The notes below the pieces were generated by a model. That model was not told the origin of the DNA and did not search any database. It saw only the letters and a list, made by a program, of their open reading frames with translations. This document shows positions 33,301-44,344 of a stretch of DNA of 64,000 nt, piece by piece (positions within the stretch are counted from its first letter, which is position 1; the number at the start of each line of letters is the position of its first letter). The stretch is from Amoebophrya sp. A120 (taxonomy: Eukaryota > Sar > Dinophyceae > Syndiniales > Amoebophryaceae), in the NCBI GenBank assembly GCA_905178155.1, contig CAJINV010000013.1:1512392-1576391 (forward strand), written 5' to 3'. The position numbers and the translations under genes are program-made.

Positions 33301-36108
33301 TCACCGGCCGTCGTCAAAAACGACGAAGCAGGAGATGCTGTGCCATTGTTCGCTGCTGCCGCGTCGGAGGACGACGACGGGGACGTGGTGCTAGCAGTTT
33401 GATGCTCCACTTCTTGTGCAGCCGTCGAACGGACTAAAAATTGCAGGAGTTCGTCCTTGCCCACTTGCATCATGGTGCCTGCTTTCTCCTTTAATGCCGC
33501 AAAGGTCGCGGCGTCGGCCCCGGTAAGGATGGAGTCAAGCTGCTCGATTACCAGCGGCTGGACCTTGGTGGTGATCTCCTCCAATGCGGCCGGAGAGAGC
33601 TGGAGCAGGACACTCAGGTTGTCCATCTTGAATAAATTCTGCAGCAAAATGTAGTGGAGCTGTTTCTCGGTGACACCGTGCTGGACGAGTACCTCATTGG
33701 TGGTAAATTTCAGCCCCAGCCCCTTAACCGCCGCCAGCTCGGCCTCCGAAAATCGAGTCGCCGCAGAACTGGACGCGAAGGGCAGGATCGCGAACTCCAA
33801 AATCTCCGGCACCGAAATCTGGCCCGCACGCCACTTCTGTGCCACAGTCGGAGAGAACTTTTCCAAAACCTTCAGCAAATCGAAGTAGTGCAGGTAATTT
33901 TCAAATTCTCGCCCCAGGACCGCGTCCACCGATTTCCCTAAGGCTTGGTGCCCTTCAATTGTAGCCACCGGGTGCAGCAGGCTGTACAACGTAAACTCGA
34001 CGAGGTGCTGCGCCCCGATGGCGTACAACCGCTTCAGCTCCGCCTGCCGCTCCTGCAACTGCCGGAAGGCGGCGGCACTTCCGAGGGTGGCGGCATCGCT
34101 GTCAGGCGCGGCGAGCTGTTGCGGTCGTTCTTGTGTGCTGCCGTTTGCATCTTGATGTTGTTGTAATAGTTCCTGTCCGCTTTCTTGTTTTAGTACTTTC
34201 CTGCTCGACGTCTTCTTGGTTTTGCCGACGGACAAAAAGGCACTGGAGGCCGTTGCGGTACTACTAGACTCCACATCAACCTCCCCGGACGCGGTCCGAA
34301 TCACGCCGAGGGTCTCATAGTGCGCCTTCGCTTCTTGTTCCTTCAGCTCTAGGTACTTCCAGCCCCCCTGCAACGAATTCGCCAGCATCGTGAACACCTG
34401 CCCGGCCGTGTATTTCTCGGTTCCCAGAGGGTCATCAGCGGCACTTGTCGAGTTGGTCTGTTGCTGTTGCAGCTCTTGTTCTACTACGTCGAAGTAGATA
34501 TTGTCGAAAAAGTAGGTTCTGTCGTTAAAGTCGTTTGCAAACGCGAAGGTCTCCCGCGACGCCCATGGCTTCTCGCTGTTGGTGCTGGCCAAGTGGGGCA
34601 CCAGCACCTGGGAGAGGAAAAATACCACCTTGGCCGCGTCGTTCACCGCGAAATTGTACTGCGCCACCTCGTATCAAATGCAAACATGTCCGGGCCTGGA
34701 AGAAAGCAGACACTTGTCAAGCAGTTTTGGCATATGCAATAAGTATAGTAAGTCTCTGATGCGTTCTCGTCGCACAGAGCGTGAAAAATTGAATGATTCT
34801 GCGGAGACTTGGACTTCTCCATGGCTAATCTGCATGAAAAATCGCTCCCTCCTGGGCTGCTCAAAAATCCCGTTATGTTTTGCTGACTTTAGTACAACAC
34901 AGCTTTTATTTTGTATCTTCCACAATGCGCAGCGCAACAAGTTCACACTTTATTTCCAGACCCAGACAAATATCTGCAATGCATACGTCGACTAGCCGCG
35001 CGTTGGGGGTCTTCTCGCTGACCGGAGGAGCGAGGGGTCCCGTGAGAATGTCCTGCTCAAACGTTTTTTGGTCAGTGAAGTGAAAAATGGTGGCATAGGG
35101 GTTCTTAGTAGACGTCGAGGAGGCCGGTGCCCCCGCACTGAGATCGTAAAGACCGGTGTCATCTGTCCACTTGGACGCCACACGCTTGTAAAAGTCCTCC
35201 AGGATCAGATTCAATCCCGGCACAGGAGCGTACTCGACGTCAGCGCTGCCACTCGTAGAAGTGCTGGCATAATCCGTGAATGGGCGCATCTTATCTTGCA
35301 CCAGTATCGGCTTATACTCCTCCCAGAGGGTCTGTGCAGTTTCGTTCGACCGCAAAAACTGCAGAAACTGGCGCTGCTGACGGTCAAAGTCCTGCTTCGT
35401 GGTCTTCGGATACCACGCGGTGGCCCAGGAGGTGGACAGCTGCTCCACGTCCTGGCCGTAGTTCTCCTCTGTGGGGCTTGGGGGGAAGCCGTGAAGCAGG
35501 TTGGGCGGGGGACGCGGGAAGGATTCCACCGTTGGGTGTAGGTATTCCGTCCGCAAAGGGATTCGCATGTCGTTGGGGCGGAAGAACATCTGCAGCAATT
35601 GAAAACACCCCAAAGCGAGAATGAGGAGGTAAGACCGGCAGAACGTGAGCCACCGCAGGTTCAGCCAGTGCACGTCGCAATTCTTCTGCCACAGCAGCCC
35701 GCAGTTGCCGCACCACCGCTTTTGGCAGCAGCAGCAGTAGCACCGGCAAGGCGCGGGCGCAACAATGGGATGCAGCACCTCTCTGTGGTCTCTTTTTTCT
35801 TTCCTCGGACCGCGCTGCTGTTGTTCATGTTCTACTTGCGTGCCACTGCCACCTTTCTTCCTACTTTCCCGCAGAGCAGCTCCGGAAAGGGGCGAGCGAC
35901 TGGTTCTGTTGATGGTACCACTTTCCTCCTCGGCAGCCCCCGCAGCGGCGGCGACAGGGGCGCCCACCACGAGTTCTTGTGAGGATTTTGTAGTAGGCTT
36001 CTCCCCATCGGCAGCGTCTCCCGGAACAGGGGGATCAACATCGCCCACTGTCTTAATACTTCTTATCATCGATACCTTCGACTTGGGCCGGTCGACGATC
36101 TGCGACAT
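24305..36108 (-). CDS. Full-length ABCA-type transporter, 3274 aa
   Basis: Eight exons separated by seven inverted-repeat elements: 36108-34986, 34671-31649, 31368-31278, 31067-30263, 30008-29975, 29695-28911, 28555-26093, 25840-24305. Keeping one flank copy per element gives 9825 nt in frame. Layout: cytoplasmic N-terminus and first span (about residue 165, '[16 protein letters not shown]'); a very large loop of about 950 residues; a span cluster at 1160-1430 and one near 1600; NBD1 at about 1640-1860 (Walker A '[14 protein letters not shown]', signature '[10 protein letters not shown]', Walker B '[12 protein letters not shown]'); second spans at 2015-2460; NBD2 at about 2510-2800 ('[13 protein letters not shown]', '[11 protein letters not shown]', '[12 protein letters not shown]', H-loop 'TTHSMMEAD'); and a tail of 470 residues. 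The NBD-span-NBD order and post-NBD block '[20 protein letters not shown]' are typical of ABCA lipid exporters. The substrate cannot be read from sequence. ATG 36108 was chosen; the upstream frame has only non-ATG starts. Confidence 0.9.
25841..26092 (-). mobile_element. Introner element, family B (copy 3)
   Basis: 252 bp with ends TATCAAGTGCAAAAGTGTCT and CATTTTTGCCCTTGATA and the exact repeat GTGGA (25836-25840 and 26093-26097). It sits in the H-loop of NBD2, between 'TIIS' and 'THSMMEAD'. Confidence 0.93.
28556..28910 (-). mobile_element. Introner element, family B (copy 4)
   Basis: 355 bp with ends TATCAAGTGCAAAAATGTCT and CATTTTTACATTTGATA and the exact repeat CCGCC (28551-28555 and 28911-28915). 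It lies between NBD1 and the second membrane domain ('AKAAA' to 'GGHESAVTF'). Confidence 0.93.
29696..29974 (-). mobile_element. Introner element, family A (copy 3)
   Basis: 279 bp with ends TATCCTGAGTAAAAACGTCC and GACGTTTTTGCACAGGATA and the exact repeat GGCTC (29691-29695 and 29975-29979). It follows the NBD1 Walker A motif directly ('KTTMLS' to 'QITCLIPT'). Confidence 0.93.
30009..30262 (-). mobile_element. Introner element, family B (copy 5)
   Basis: 254 bp with ends TATCAAATGTAAAAATGTCT and its inverted partner, and the exact repeat TTGTG (30004-30008 and 30263-30267). It splits Walker A of NBD1 at the His-Asn codons of '[12 protein letters not shown]'. Confidence 0.93.
31068..31277 (-). 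mobile_element. Introner element, family C (copy 1)
   Basis: 210 bp. Ends TATCCCGCGAAAAAAGTGTT and AACACTTTTTTCTTGCGATA, with pairing running on into GTAACTG/CAGTTAC-type sequence. The exact repeat CATGA (31063-31067 and 31278-31282) flanks it. Excision joins 'YYILTFM' to 'RHSSAAS' in frame. Confidence 0.9.
31369..31648 (-). mobile_element. Introner element, family A (copy 4)
   Basis: 280 bp with ends TATCCTGAGTAAAAACGTAC and CGTTTTTACTCAGGATA and the exact repeat CCGAG (31364-31368 and 31649-31653). With the family C copy it leaves an exon of about 90 nt within the first membrane domain. Confidence 0.93.
34672..34985 (-). mobile_element. Introner element, family B (copy 6)
   Basis: 314 bp with ends TATCAAATGCAAACATGTCC and CAAATATCTGCAATGCATA, more diverged than other copies. 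Flank repeats CCTCG and CGTCG match 4 of 5. One of two copies whose flanks allow GT-AG excision. It separates the N-terminal region of the ABC transporter from its large loop. Confidence 0.85.
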
Positions 36109-37445
36109 CGCTTCTACTTCTTCAAGATCCACTTCTTCAAGATCAAGATGCGATGTAGAGATCAGGTCATAGCGAAACAGGTGCTGAGGGGCTAGACTTA
36201 AATAGGATGTGCGTGGCTTTCTAAAAACGTCGCGACGGCAGGGTAGTACTTGGGGAACCAAAACAAAAAGAAAAAATTCCTAAGCAAGGAGACATCACAA
36301 CGAAGCATTGGGGAAAGAAACCGAACTACCGTTGAGATGAGACTTACTAATGCTGGTCTGGATAGTAGTGCTGGTGGAATTCAGCTGGGGCAAAAATCGT
36401 GCAGATGTTTTTACTTCATCAAACTCCGAACTTCATGCAAGAAGAACGAAAATGAGGAACGAAAGACGCACGATAGCACAATGAAACGCGAGTAGATAAG
36501 AACCATCGACTGAAGGTGCACGGCGGAGAACGTAACTGAGGACGTACAAGGCTGCGAATTTGAGCAGAATCAGTCGTTTCAACATGAAGAACGATTTAAA
36601 GACGATGAATACGAATTTCAACATACGAAAATCAAGTACAAAGACGATGACATTATAGCCTGTGGCAATTTGACATGAAAATCAATGCACGGAATCTTTA
36701 CACTGTCAGTCTTGAGAACCTCCTTCTATGCTATCGGACGCGATGCTTGTGTTTGTGAGGAGCAGGATGAGTAAAAAGCTGCAGAACATTGTTGTTGAAC
36801 CACACAGGAAGTTGTTTTTGTTGCCTACCTGCCGGCGTGCCTGTGCCTACCTGCTCAACATACTAGCTGCAACGACAAAAAATATCGCCTCCTGAAAGCG
36901 CAAATAAACAACCGGTCTCAAATTTATTTCAAAAACAGCCTCCGCGAACGGACATAGTCTGCAATCATTCAAAGTGAAAACGTACACGGTGCGACAGCAG
37001 CGCAAGCCAACAAGAACTGAAACATTTCGTTAAGGTACAGTGAATTAGGGCCTTAGCCTGTTTTCTTTATGCATAGTAAAAAGTTAAAGCTAACAACGAG
37101 CGAGCACGATGATGTTTGAAGTTGGTATAATCGGAAACACATAACATATTCTGGATAAGTAGTTTCTTCGTGCGAATAAGTCTCTGTCTGATTGTGGCTG
37201 GATTTTATTTGGAAAAATTGCTCCACCTGATAGCATCTTCCAGCACCATCTCACTGGAGATTGTTTACTTCAGGTAAAATTCATCGTGAGAAAATGTTCT
37301 ACTTTTACATATACAGAACTGGAGAACAAGAAGTTGTGATGTACTGATTTTGGAGATGCTGTCGTCTCAATTTCTACTGCTGTCCTGCAACGGTGGACGA
37401 GATCTTTTTATCAATTTTCGACAAGACCTCGAAACAAGGACCTCC
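36109..37445. other. Intergenic, AT-rich
   Basis: 1.3 kb between the ABC transporter start and the stop of the next gene. Short open frames only, and A/T-rich from 36.6 to 37.3 kb. It must hold the ABC transporter promoter, but no motif can be named. No RNA gene recognised. Confidence 0.4.
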
Positions 37446-40400
37446 TCACCGCGCAACCCAAGTGCGCGCATTGGCCAGCGCCATGTTGAATCGGTCCCAG
37501 CCACTGGACCTGGCCCCGTTGCTCCGGCTAGTGCCTGCATTGGTGGTGGTGGGAGATGACCGCAGAAAGTTGCTCCACCGCCTCGCTGATGTATCTCCGT
37601 CATCGCTCTTCAGTTTTGCGTCCTCCTTGTCATTCCGCAGCTTCTCCGCAAACACCACACTGAAATACTTGTACTGCATATCCTCAGTAAAAACGTACCC
37701 ACGCCAGAGTTGTAATGCAGATTTGCAAAGACAGGAAGACTTGTAATGCGCATCCCCATGCGAGCCATTTCCAATCGTATTTTGGAACTTGTGATGCTGT
37801 TAACAGGATGAGCAGATGAATCTGTGATGCGGCTGCACTTGCTAACCTGCACTACGCTGCATAGTGCAACTTGTCATGCGTGACTCACAAAACTCCTAGG
37901 CTTGTGTTGCAAAATCCCCATCCTGACTCTGGTGTGGGTACGTTTTTACTCAGGATACTGCAGCAGTTCTTTTTGCTGCGGGTCTGTCAGATACGTCTGC
38001 TTGAACACATTGCTGTTCTCGATGGCTCTCCCGAGTACTTGCCCCGTCGCTTGTTTCATGAGGTACCGCATGAGCAGTTCCATCGGTGGCGAGGACGGCG
38101 GAAGAGGATCGGTTTTGGGTAGTTGGTCTTGTTCCGCCCCATACGCATTTTCAATATTTGTTGTTCGTCCAGAGGAGGCACTACTAGTTGTACTAGCGAC
38201 CCCCTCCTTCTGGAACCTTTTCTTGTTATAACTGCCGCTCGACACGGCTAGCGCAGATGTTGAAGTGCCACCCTGTTGCCGTAGATCCGCCTCGACTACC
38301 TCCTCCTCTTTCAGATTGAAAACTTGCAAGAACTCGTTCAGCGGCAAGATGGCTTGCAGCCGCGTCTTCAGCTCCTCGAGGCCGTCGAACCACTGCCACA
38401 GCGCAAACAGAAAGGGGTAGAAATTCGCTTCGTCAAAGTCAAAGCAGTGAAAGTATTCGAGAATGACCTTCTGGAACACATCCCGAAAGACCCGCTGCTC
38501 CAGTTCATTCTTCAAGTTGATGCGGTTTTGCAGCGCGAAACTGTACGTCAACAGATGGCTCTGCTTCTCCTGGCTGTGCTCGCTGGCCCAGGTGGTGATG
38601 GCGGCCTTGCCCACGTCAAAGTACTCGTTCATGATTTTCGTCTGCAGGCGTTCATCGCACACAAAATGGCTTTTTTTCTTATTGCCCTTGCCCTGTTCAT
38701 CAACATCATTCCGCAGCTTAAAGTAAATCCCAACGACGTGCTCCACGTTCTCGGCCCAGATCCGCAGGCGGCTGTCGTCCGCGTCGCTGACGTCTATGGG
38801 TCTGGCACTGGCCAAATCCGGGACCGGATCTTCGAACGCCCCCAGCAGCGCAGCCTGCTTCAAGGCGTGCGTTTTTGCGCACAGCAGGTCGTTGTGCAAA
38901 TCCGCACTCTTGCTGGAAAATTTCCCGAAAAAGCGCGAAAGAATCGACTGCTTCAAGCGTCGCGCCTTCACGACCTCCTGCTGTGTCTTTCTGTCATCAT
39001 CTTGCAGTTTCTCTTTAGTACCTTCCGACGATGCAACAAGGGACGACGCAGATGAACCCGACCTCGAAACAGGTGCTGGTTTCCGCTTGTTGCGCCAGTA
39101 AATTTCAGGATCCGCAAAGGTGACGCTAACAACCCGCTTCTTGGTGGGCTTGGAATTAGTGTCTGAGTGCGCCGCCCACATCTTCTTATTGCTGCCTCTC
39201 GACGCAGGAGTTGCACCAGAGTCCTCGTAGAAGTGAAAAAGCAAATTGGACAAATCCGGGCGGCCGTGGAATGCCCCCGCTTTATCCTTCATCTCGCGGC
39301 CGGGGCAGGCTTCGTGAATCCAGAGCCGGAACGCTTGCGTGAAGGCGTGCACAGCCGACGAGTAAAAGCGGATGCGCAACCGGTGGTACACTCTCTGCGC
39401 ACCGAACCCGGCCGCCGCACTGCGGGTGCTTTCAACAAGGTTGGGATTCGAGGCGAGACTGAACCTTGCCATCATAGCAGTCTGCTGGTTCTGGTGTACG
39501 ACCGCGGCCCGCGGAACAGATGCACCATCTTCCACGGTACCACTACCGGTCTCGTCGAGCGCGGAGGGGTCGGAGATTCGAGCGTAGGTCAGGAACTCGC
39601 TGCCATCGACGGTCTGGTGTTCCCCATGGTCGTCGTCGAGGGATTCAGCATCCTCGTCCGGGGGGCGGACCAGCAGCTGGCTGTAGTGCGACCTGAGCAC
39701 GGAGACAATGGGGTCGTAGTACCGATCATCCAGCTGAATGCGGCCTCCGGCCTCGAGGATCTCCTGCTTCGTCTATTACAATGAAAAATGCAGCCCCCAC
39801 CCCAGAACTTGCAAAAGTTTCTGATGCAAAGTTTCCAAGTGAAAACTCTCTGTCTTGCATGGAAGGACTGCGAGTCTTTCTGATGCAGAATCTAGGTGCG
39901 CAAGGTATCTTTTGCATAAGAGATCCGGCTGCTGCTGGGCTCTTTGCAATACAAATTCATTGAGCTATTCACCATGGAAAATTTGTGACGCTGCTATATG
40001 CAAGACGAAGACGGGAAATGTGTCTATTGGAAAAGTTTGCAATACAAATGCTGCCAAGTAGTTCTGATTCGGGGCATTTTTCGTTTGCATATCGTCCGCG
40101 GCTTCCTCACCTTCCGCATCGCCCCGGTCAACTCCGCCCCGAAATGGTCCAGCTCCGTGGGTGGTTCCACGCCCGCGCCGGAGGCCTCCACCGCGAGCGG
40201 GTTGGAAGAAAACATCTTCAACGCCTTCCCCTGCCGCTCTGCAGCCGCGTCGAGAGTCGCCAGATGTGGGAAGGGCATTTGGAAGTCGTACTCGAGCGAC
40301 TGACCCTTGTGCCAGGGAGTGCGCACCCGCAGCGCAAACCGCATCTGCTGCAGAACCGCCCTTTCGCTCTTCATCCGAAGCCGCAGCAACACCCCTACGG

Positions 40401-43172
40401 CGTCTCGAAAGGATCGGAACCCGTTAGCCAGTACGAACACCGCCTGTCCGTACCGCGTCCGTGCCTCGCTAATTACGTGCTCGCGGCGCTTGGTCGTTTT
40501 CAAATGATTGGCCTCGGCAATCTGCGAGGGCACGCCAAGGATTTCTGGCAGATACAGTCCCTTCTGGAGCAGGTTTTGCCGCTGGTCCTGCTCCTGCTCT
40601 TCCACAGCAAACAACTCATGTAGATAGGCACGCTCTGCCCGCAATTTCTCGCGGAACACCCCGGGGCGAAGCATCTTTAAGACCAGATGTTCCGGCGGTA
40701 GCACGACACTGGACTCCCAGGATCCGTCGCCACCATCGGGCATGCGATCCCCACCAAGTAGATCATGATCATGATCAAAAAAATAGTGCATGTAGCCAGA
40801 TCTTCTTTGACTTTGTACTAAGAACGAGCTGCTGCTCGTCGCTTCTGTCACTTCACCACGTGGCCCGTCCGTGGGCCGGGGCGACGTCCTCGCCGTCTCA
40901 TCTCCACCTGCTGCGCCCTCTTCTGGCTGTTGTTGAATCAGGTGAAAGCTTTCCCCGAAAGCAGAAGCAAGGTCGGAAATGCGCAGCGGCCGTTGATCCT
41001 TGTGGGATTTTTTGCCCGTGATCAGCTCTTGCAAATTCACCACGAAAGTGTTATCGCTTGTCTCCTCCACGACACAATCCTCGAAGAGCGATTGAAAAGT
41101 GACTTCCGTGTGATACAGTCGCCCAAAAATGGCCCCCGCCGACGTGTCTGCATCACTCGCGGTGCCACTTTCACTCAAAGCGCCACTTCTTGTTGCCCCC
41201 TGAGGAATATAGAGACGGTAGTCATAGTCCTCGTACATCAAACAGCCGTCTTCGTCCTTCTTGTCGCTCTGCTTGTACCTGGGTGCTGGGGCTCCTGTTC
41301 GTGATGTTGGCTGTACTTTTTCGTGCAGTTGCCCCAGCCGTGCTGCCAGCGTGCTTTGCACAACATCAAGGGGAGACGGCGTAACTTCTTGCCCACGAAA
41401 CTCCCGGTTTACCACATTCGTGTACTTCCAAAGGCTCCGGCCGTGATTCACCTTGACACCAAACTGGTGAAAAGTAGACAACAACACCGGGCCGGAATCC
41501 TCAAAAATGCGCACCAGCTCGAAGCAGGAGTTTGCTTCTAGGAGCCGCACGCAACCCTGCGGGGGCTGTCCGGGCGACGACTCCGCGCACGCCCCAAGCG
41601 CCACCGAGGTCGCCTCTGGGGCGGTTTTCTCAAAGTAGTACTCCAGGTAGGAAAACAGGATCGGAATCTTCACGGACAGGTGAATTTTCTCGAAATAGTT
41701 TTCTACGAACGTCGGGACGATCGTCTCAGTAAGCGGATCAGCAAGCAAGACGTTCTGGCCTTTCTCTTTTTCGCGAAAAAACTGCTCGCTGTAGATGTTT
41801 TTTTCTAGTTCCTGCTGGAAGAGACCGGGAAATGTTTCCGCGCACGGCACCACGGTGGGCTTGTGATGATTTTTCATTTCCGCCGGAAGAACATACGGCG
41901 CCGCATAACTCGCGACGGAAACCGGTGCGGCTTGCAGCAAATCGCTCAGCGTCAGTTTCTTCAACCGCGCCACACTATGGAACTGTCAGAATCGAAATCG
42001 ACAAAGTTGAAATGATTTGTCATGCATAAAATGGATGCCAGTTGGAGCCCAGTTTTCAAGTGGCGCATGACAAATTTTGGTGGTTCCTAAATCCAGTTTG
42101 TAATGCTGTTTGGGTAAGGAAGACGCCTTTTGTCATGCTACTTCCGCAGCTCTATTTCTCCCCCTCAAGAGGCTGACAATCTGCCTCCGTTGCCTACTCT
42201 GCAAGACAGACACTTTGTGGGTTGCATTTTATGCATCACAAATTTTTTCAACTTTGACGATTTCAATCCTGACGCTTCCATACACACTTTCCGCACCGTA
42301 GAATTCCGCCAGCCTCTTTTCTATCAAATGTAAAAATGTCTGGGTCTGGAAACTTGTGATGCTGGGGGGCGTCTCATGATGAGGCCACAAGTACTGGCTC
42401 AGCATGACAAGTTTCTGAGCTTCTAGGTATTGCCTATTCTGCATGACAAACTGCGTTTCTGCATCACAGAAAAGTGTAGCTCTTGAGCAACGTGCATGAC
42501 AGATTTAAGAGTCATGCCAGACAAGCATGACAAACACGCATTCTTCCAGACCCAGACATTTTTACATTTCATATCTTCTACGTTGGCGCAACTGGTGTCT
42601 GGGCCGCAGATTTTCTCAAGCAAAAGTCGCGGCTTCGCGTCGCCGGCGAGAAACGCGGCGGGAAGGAGCGCGGTTGTACTATCAGCGGCCGTGCTTTCCT
42701 CTCCTTTTCCAACCTGGAGCAGTTGACTGCTGCTGCGCGAGGACGAGGATCCTTGTTCCCAAGAAGAACTCCCTCTCCACCTCGAGTTCGTGCCACCAAC
42801 GGTCGGCGCGTATGTCGTACCATCTCCGTCGACGTCCTCCACATCCTCGTCTGCCCCAAAAGTTATTTGATCCTCGTCGTCTTCGTTTCGGTTGTAGTTC
42901 CCCCCGTCGGGATGGATAAGAACCGCAGAAAAAGTAGGCCCACGGTGAAGACGTCGATGCTCTTCGTCTTCTGCTGCAGAAGTAGATGCTGTTGTACCTG
43001 TAACTGTCTGCTCGGTCATCTCCTGCTGTTCCTCTTCTGCCGGTTTTGAAAACACTGCACTTGTTATTTTACTGCCATCTAGTAAAGCGAGTAGGAGACT
43101 GAGAAAACACGTTCTTGACGCCGCCGCCACCGACGTCCAGCGCGGGGAGGTGGTCCACGCGACGTGCTCCAT
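37446..43172 (-). CDS. Large secretory-pathway protein with faint ABC1-kinase-like signature
   Basis: Five exons around four elements (43172-42574, about 42316-42283, 41970-40092, 39768-37958, 37673-37446) total 1517 codons in frame. ATG 43172 opens an N-terminus with a hydrophobic stretch ('CFLSLLLALLDGSK'), a possible late signal peptide or anchor. About 180 acidic low-complexity residues follow, then a mostly helical body. In that body 'PPEHLVLKMLRPGVFREKLR' resembles the lysine-bearing 'VAVKVQRPGV' strand of ABC1/UbiB atypical kinases, 'AGAFHGRPDLSNLLFHFYED' resembles 'GFFHADPHPGNLLV', and 'VSVTFADPEIYW' could stand where their DFG block is. The catalytic Asp of HAD is Arg, so any kinase would be degenerate. 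These are three short resemblances; the assignment is tentative and an unrelated lineage-specific protein is quite possible. Confidence 0.55.
37679..37957 (-). mobile_element. Introner element, family A (copy 5)
   Basis: 279 bp with ends TATCCTCAGTAAAAACGTAC and CGTTTTTACTCAGGATA and the exact repeat CTGCA (37674-37678 and 37958-37962). Excision joins 'QKELLQ' to 'YKYFSVVF' and adds a 75-residue C-terminus. Confidence 0.93.
39774..40091 (-). mobile_element. Introner element, family F
   Basis: 318 bp. Left end TATTACAATGAAAAATGCAG, right end GCATTTTTCGTTTGCATA; the GAAAAATGC core is shared in inverted form. Exact repeat TCGTC (39769-39773 and 40092-40096). Excision joins 'KVRKPRT' to 'KQEILEAG'. 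Only copy of this family in the window. Confidence 0.88.
41976..42282 (-). mobile_element. Introner element, family D (copy 1)
   Basis: 307 bp. Left end TATGGAACTGTCAGAATCGA, right end TTTCAATCCTGACGCTTCCA followed by TA; the pairing continues through AAAGTTGAAA. Exact repeat CACAC (41971-41975 and 42283-42287). Confidence 0.92.
42322..42573 (-). mobile_element. Introner element, family B (copy 7)
   Basis: 252 bp with ends TATCAAATGTAAAAATGTCT and CATTTTTACATTTCATA. Flanks TTTTC and TCTTC match 4 of 5. With the family D copy it leaves a 39-nt exon (42283-42321) encoding 'EKRLAEFYGAESV'. Confidence 0.9.
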
Positions 43173-44344
43173 GTTCAATACACGTGGACGAGAGGACGCC
43201 ACTTTCCTTCTTTCAAAAACTTACTGCACTTTCTTTTTCCTTTATATAGGCAAAAAAAAACCTCCACCTCCTTGCGGAAAGGAAAACAACATAAAATTCA
43301 TTGGATTCATTCTGTGCTGGCATTTATACAAAATGGCACACACTGCTCCTCTTCGTAGATTTAGGCTTGAGGGTTTATTTTCTTTTTGTTTACCACGACC
43401 CGGCTTTCAAATACGATTCGGACTCCCACGAAGCAATATATTTGTATTTAGCACGACAAAAACAGAATCTGCACGAGCGGATCTATGTATCACAGTACCA
43501 CAGCCATGTGCGCGCTGGCATAGTACCTGAAACAGAAACTTTTGCCAATTGTTCTTCCGCGCAACCATTTACGAGCATGAGCACCACGCTCTCCCCTATA
43601 TATAAATCTCCTGACAAGTGATGAACAACATCATCAAGTCGTCAATGATAGATCAACACCGACATCACTAAGAGCACCAGTGCACTTTACGACGAAGGGA
43701 AAAGAGTCGAACTAGATTATCCTCGGGTATAGATAATACCGTGTAGTATACGATAAACGTACAGCGCCCCGCCTGCACAAGAAGAATTTCACTTACTTCC
43801 GCCTGCAACACGACACGAGCAAAGAAGATGGCAGCCACCAGAGTGGAAGTTGAACTAATTTAGTAGAACAACAGGGGATCGATGGCGATGGAATCTTGTT
43901 GCGGCTTTTCCTCCGGACGAAACTATCGGGCGGCCGTGTATGATTTGTTCCTAGGAAGTCGCTTAAAGTTGTTGCTCAAATAAAATCTGTTTTCAAATAA
44001 AATCATCAAAAGATTTTATTTTCATTATTTCCACACGGAGGAACGGGTGGTCGTGACTACACACGAAGTCGCTACACTTTTACTATTGTACTCACTTACT
44101 TCAATCACAGTCGTTGATGTCATTGTCGCTTTTTGAAAAAATCTCTTTCGCAGGAGCTACTCACGAGTCATATTGCGCTCCTCGTCCTGTAGGTGCAAGA
44201 ATTAACATTTCCTGTCCTTCTAAAAGCAAAACGTAGCCTACGTCGTGTGAAATAAAGATAAACCAACTTTCATCTGCTTCTTGACGGGCGGCAAAGAGCT
44301 GGCATTTTTGCGGTGCTCTGATTTTTTCAGCTGTGGTCTCCTCG
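43173..44344. other. Intergenic, AT-rich
   Basis: 1.2 kb between two minus-strand genes. A direct repeat of AAATAAAATC and AAAAGATTTTATTTT near 43980-44020 can fold into a small hairpin. No gene recognised. Confidence 0.4.

Noticed and set aside
26065-36261. Separate half-transporter genes
   Set aside because: The ABC fragments look like several genes if each open frame is read alone, but the breaks coincide with introners. Removing them gives one 9825-nt frame with standard ABCA order.
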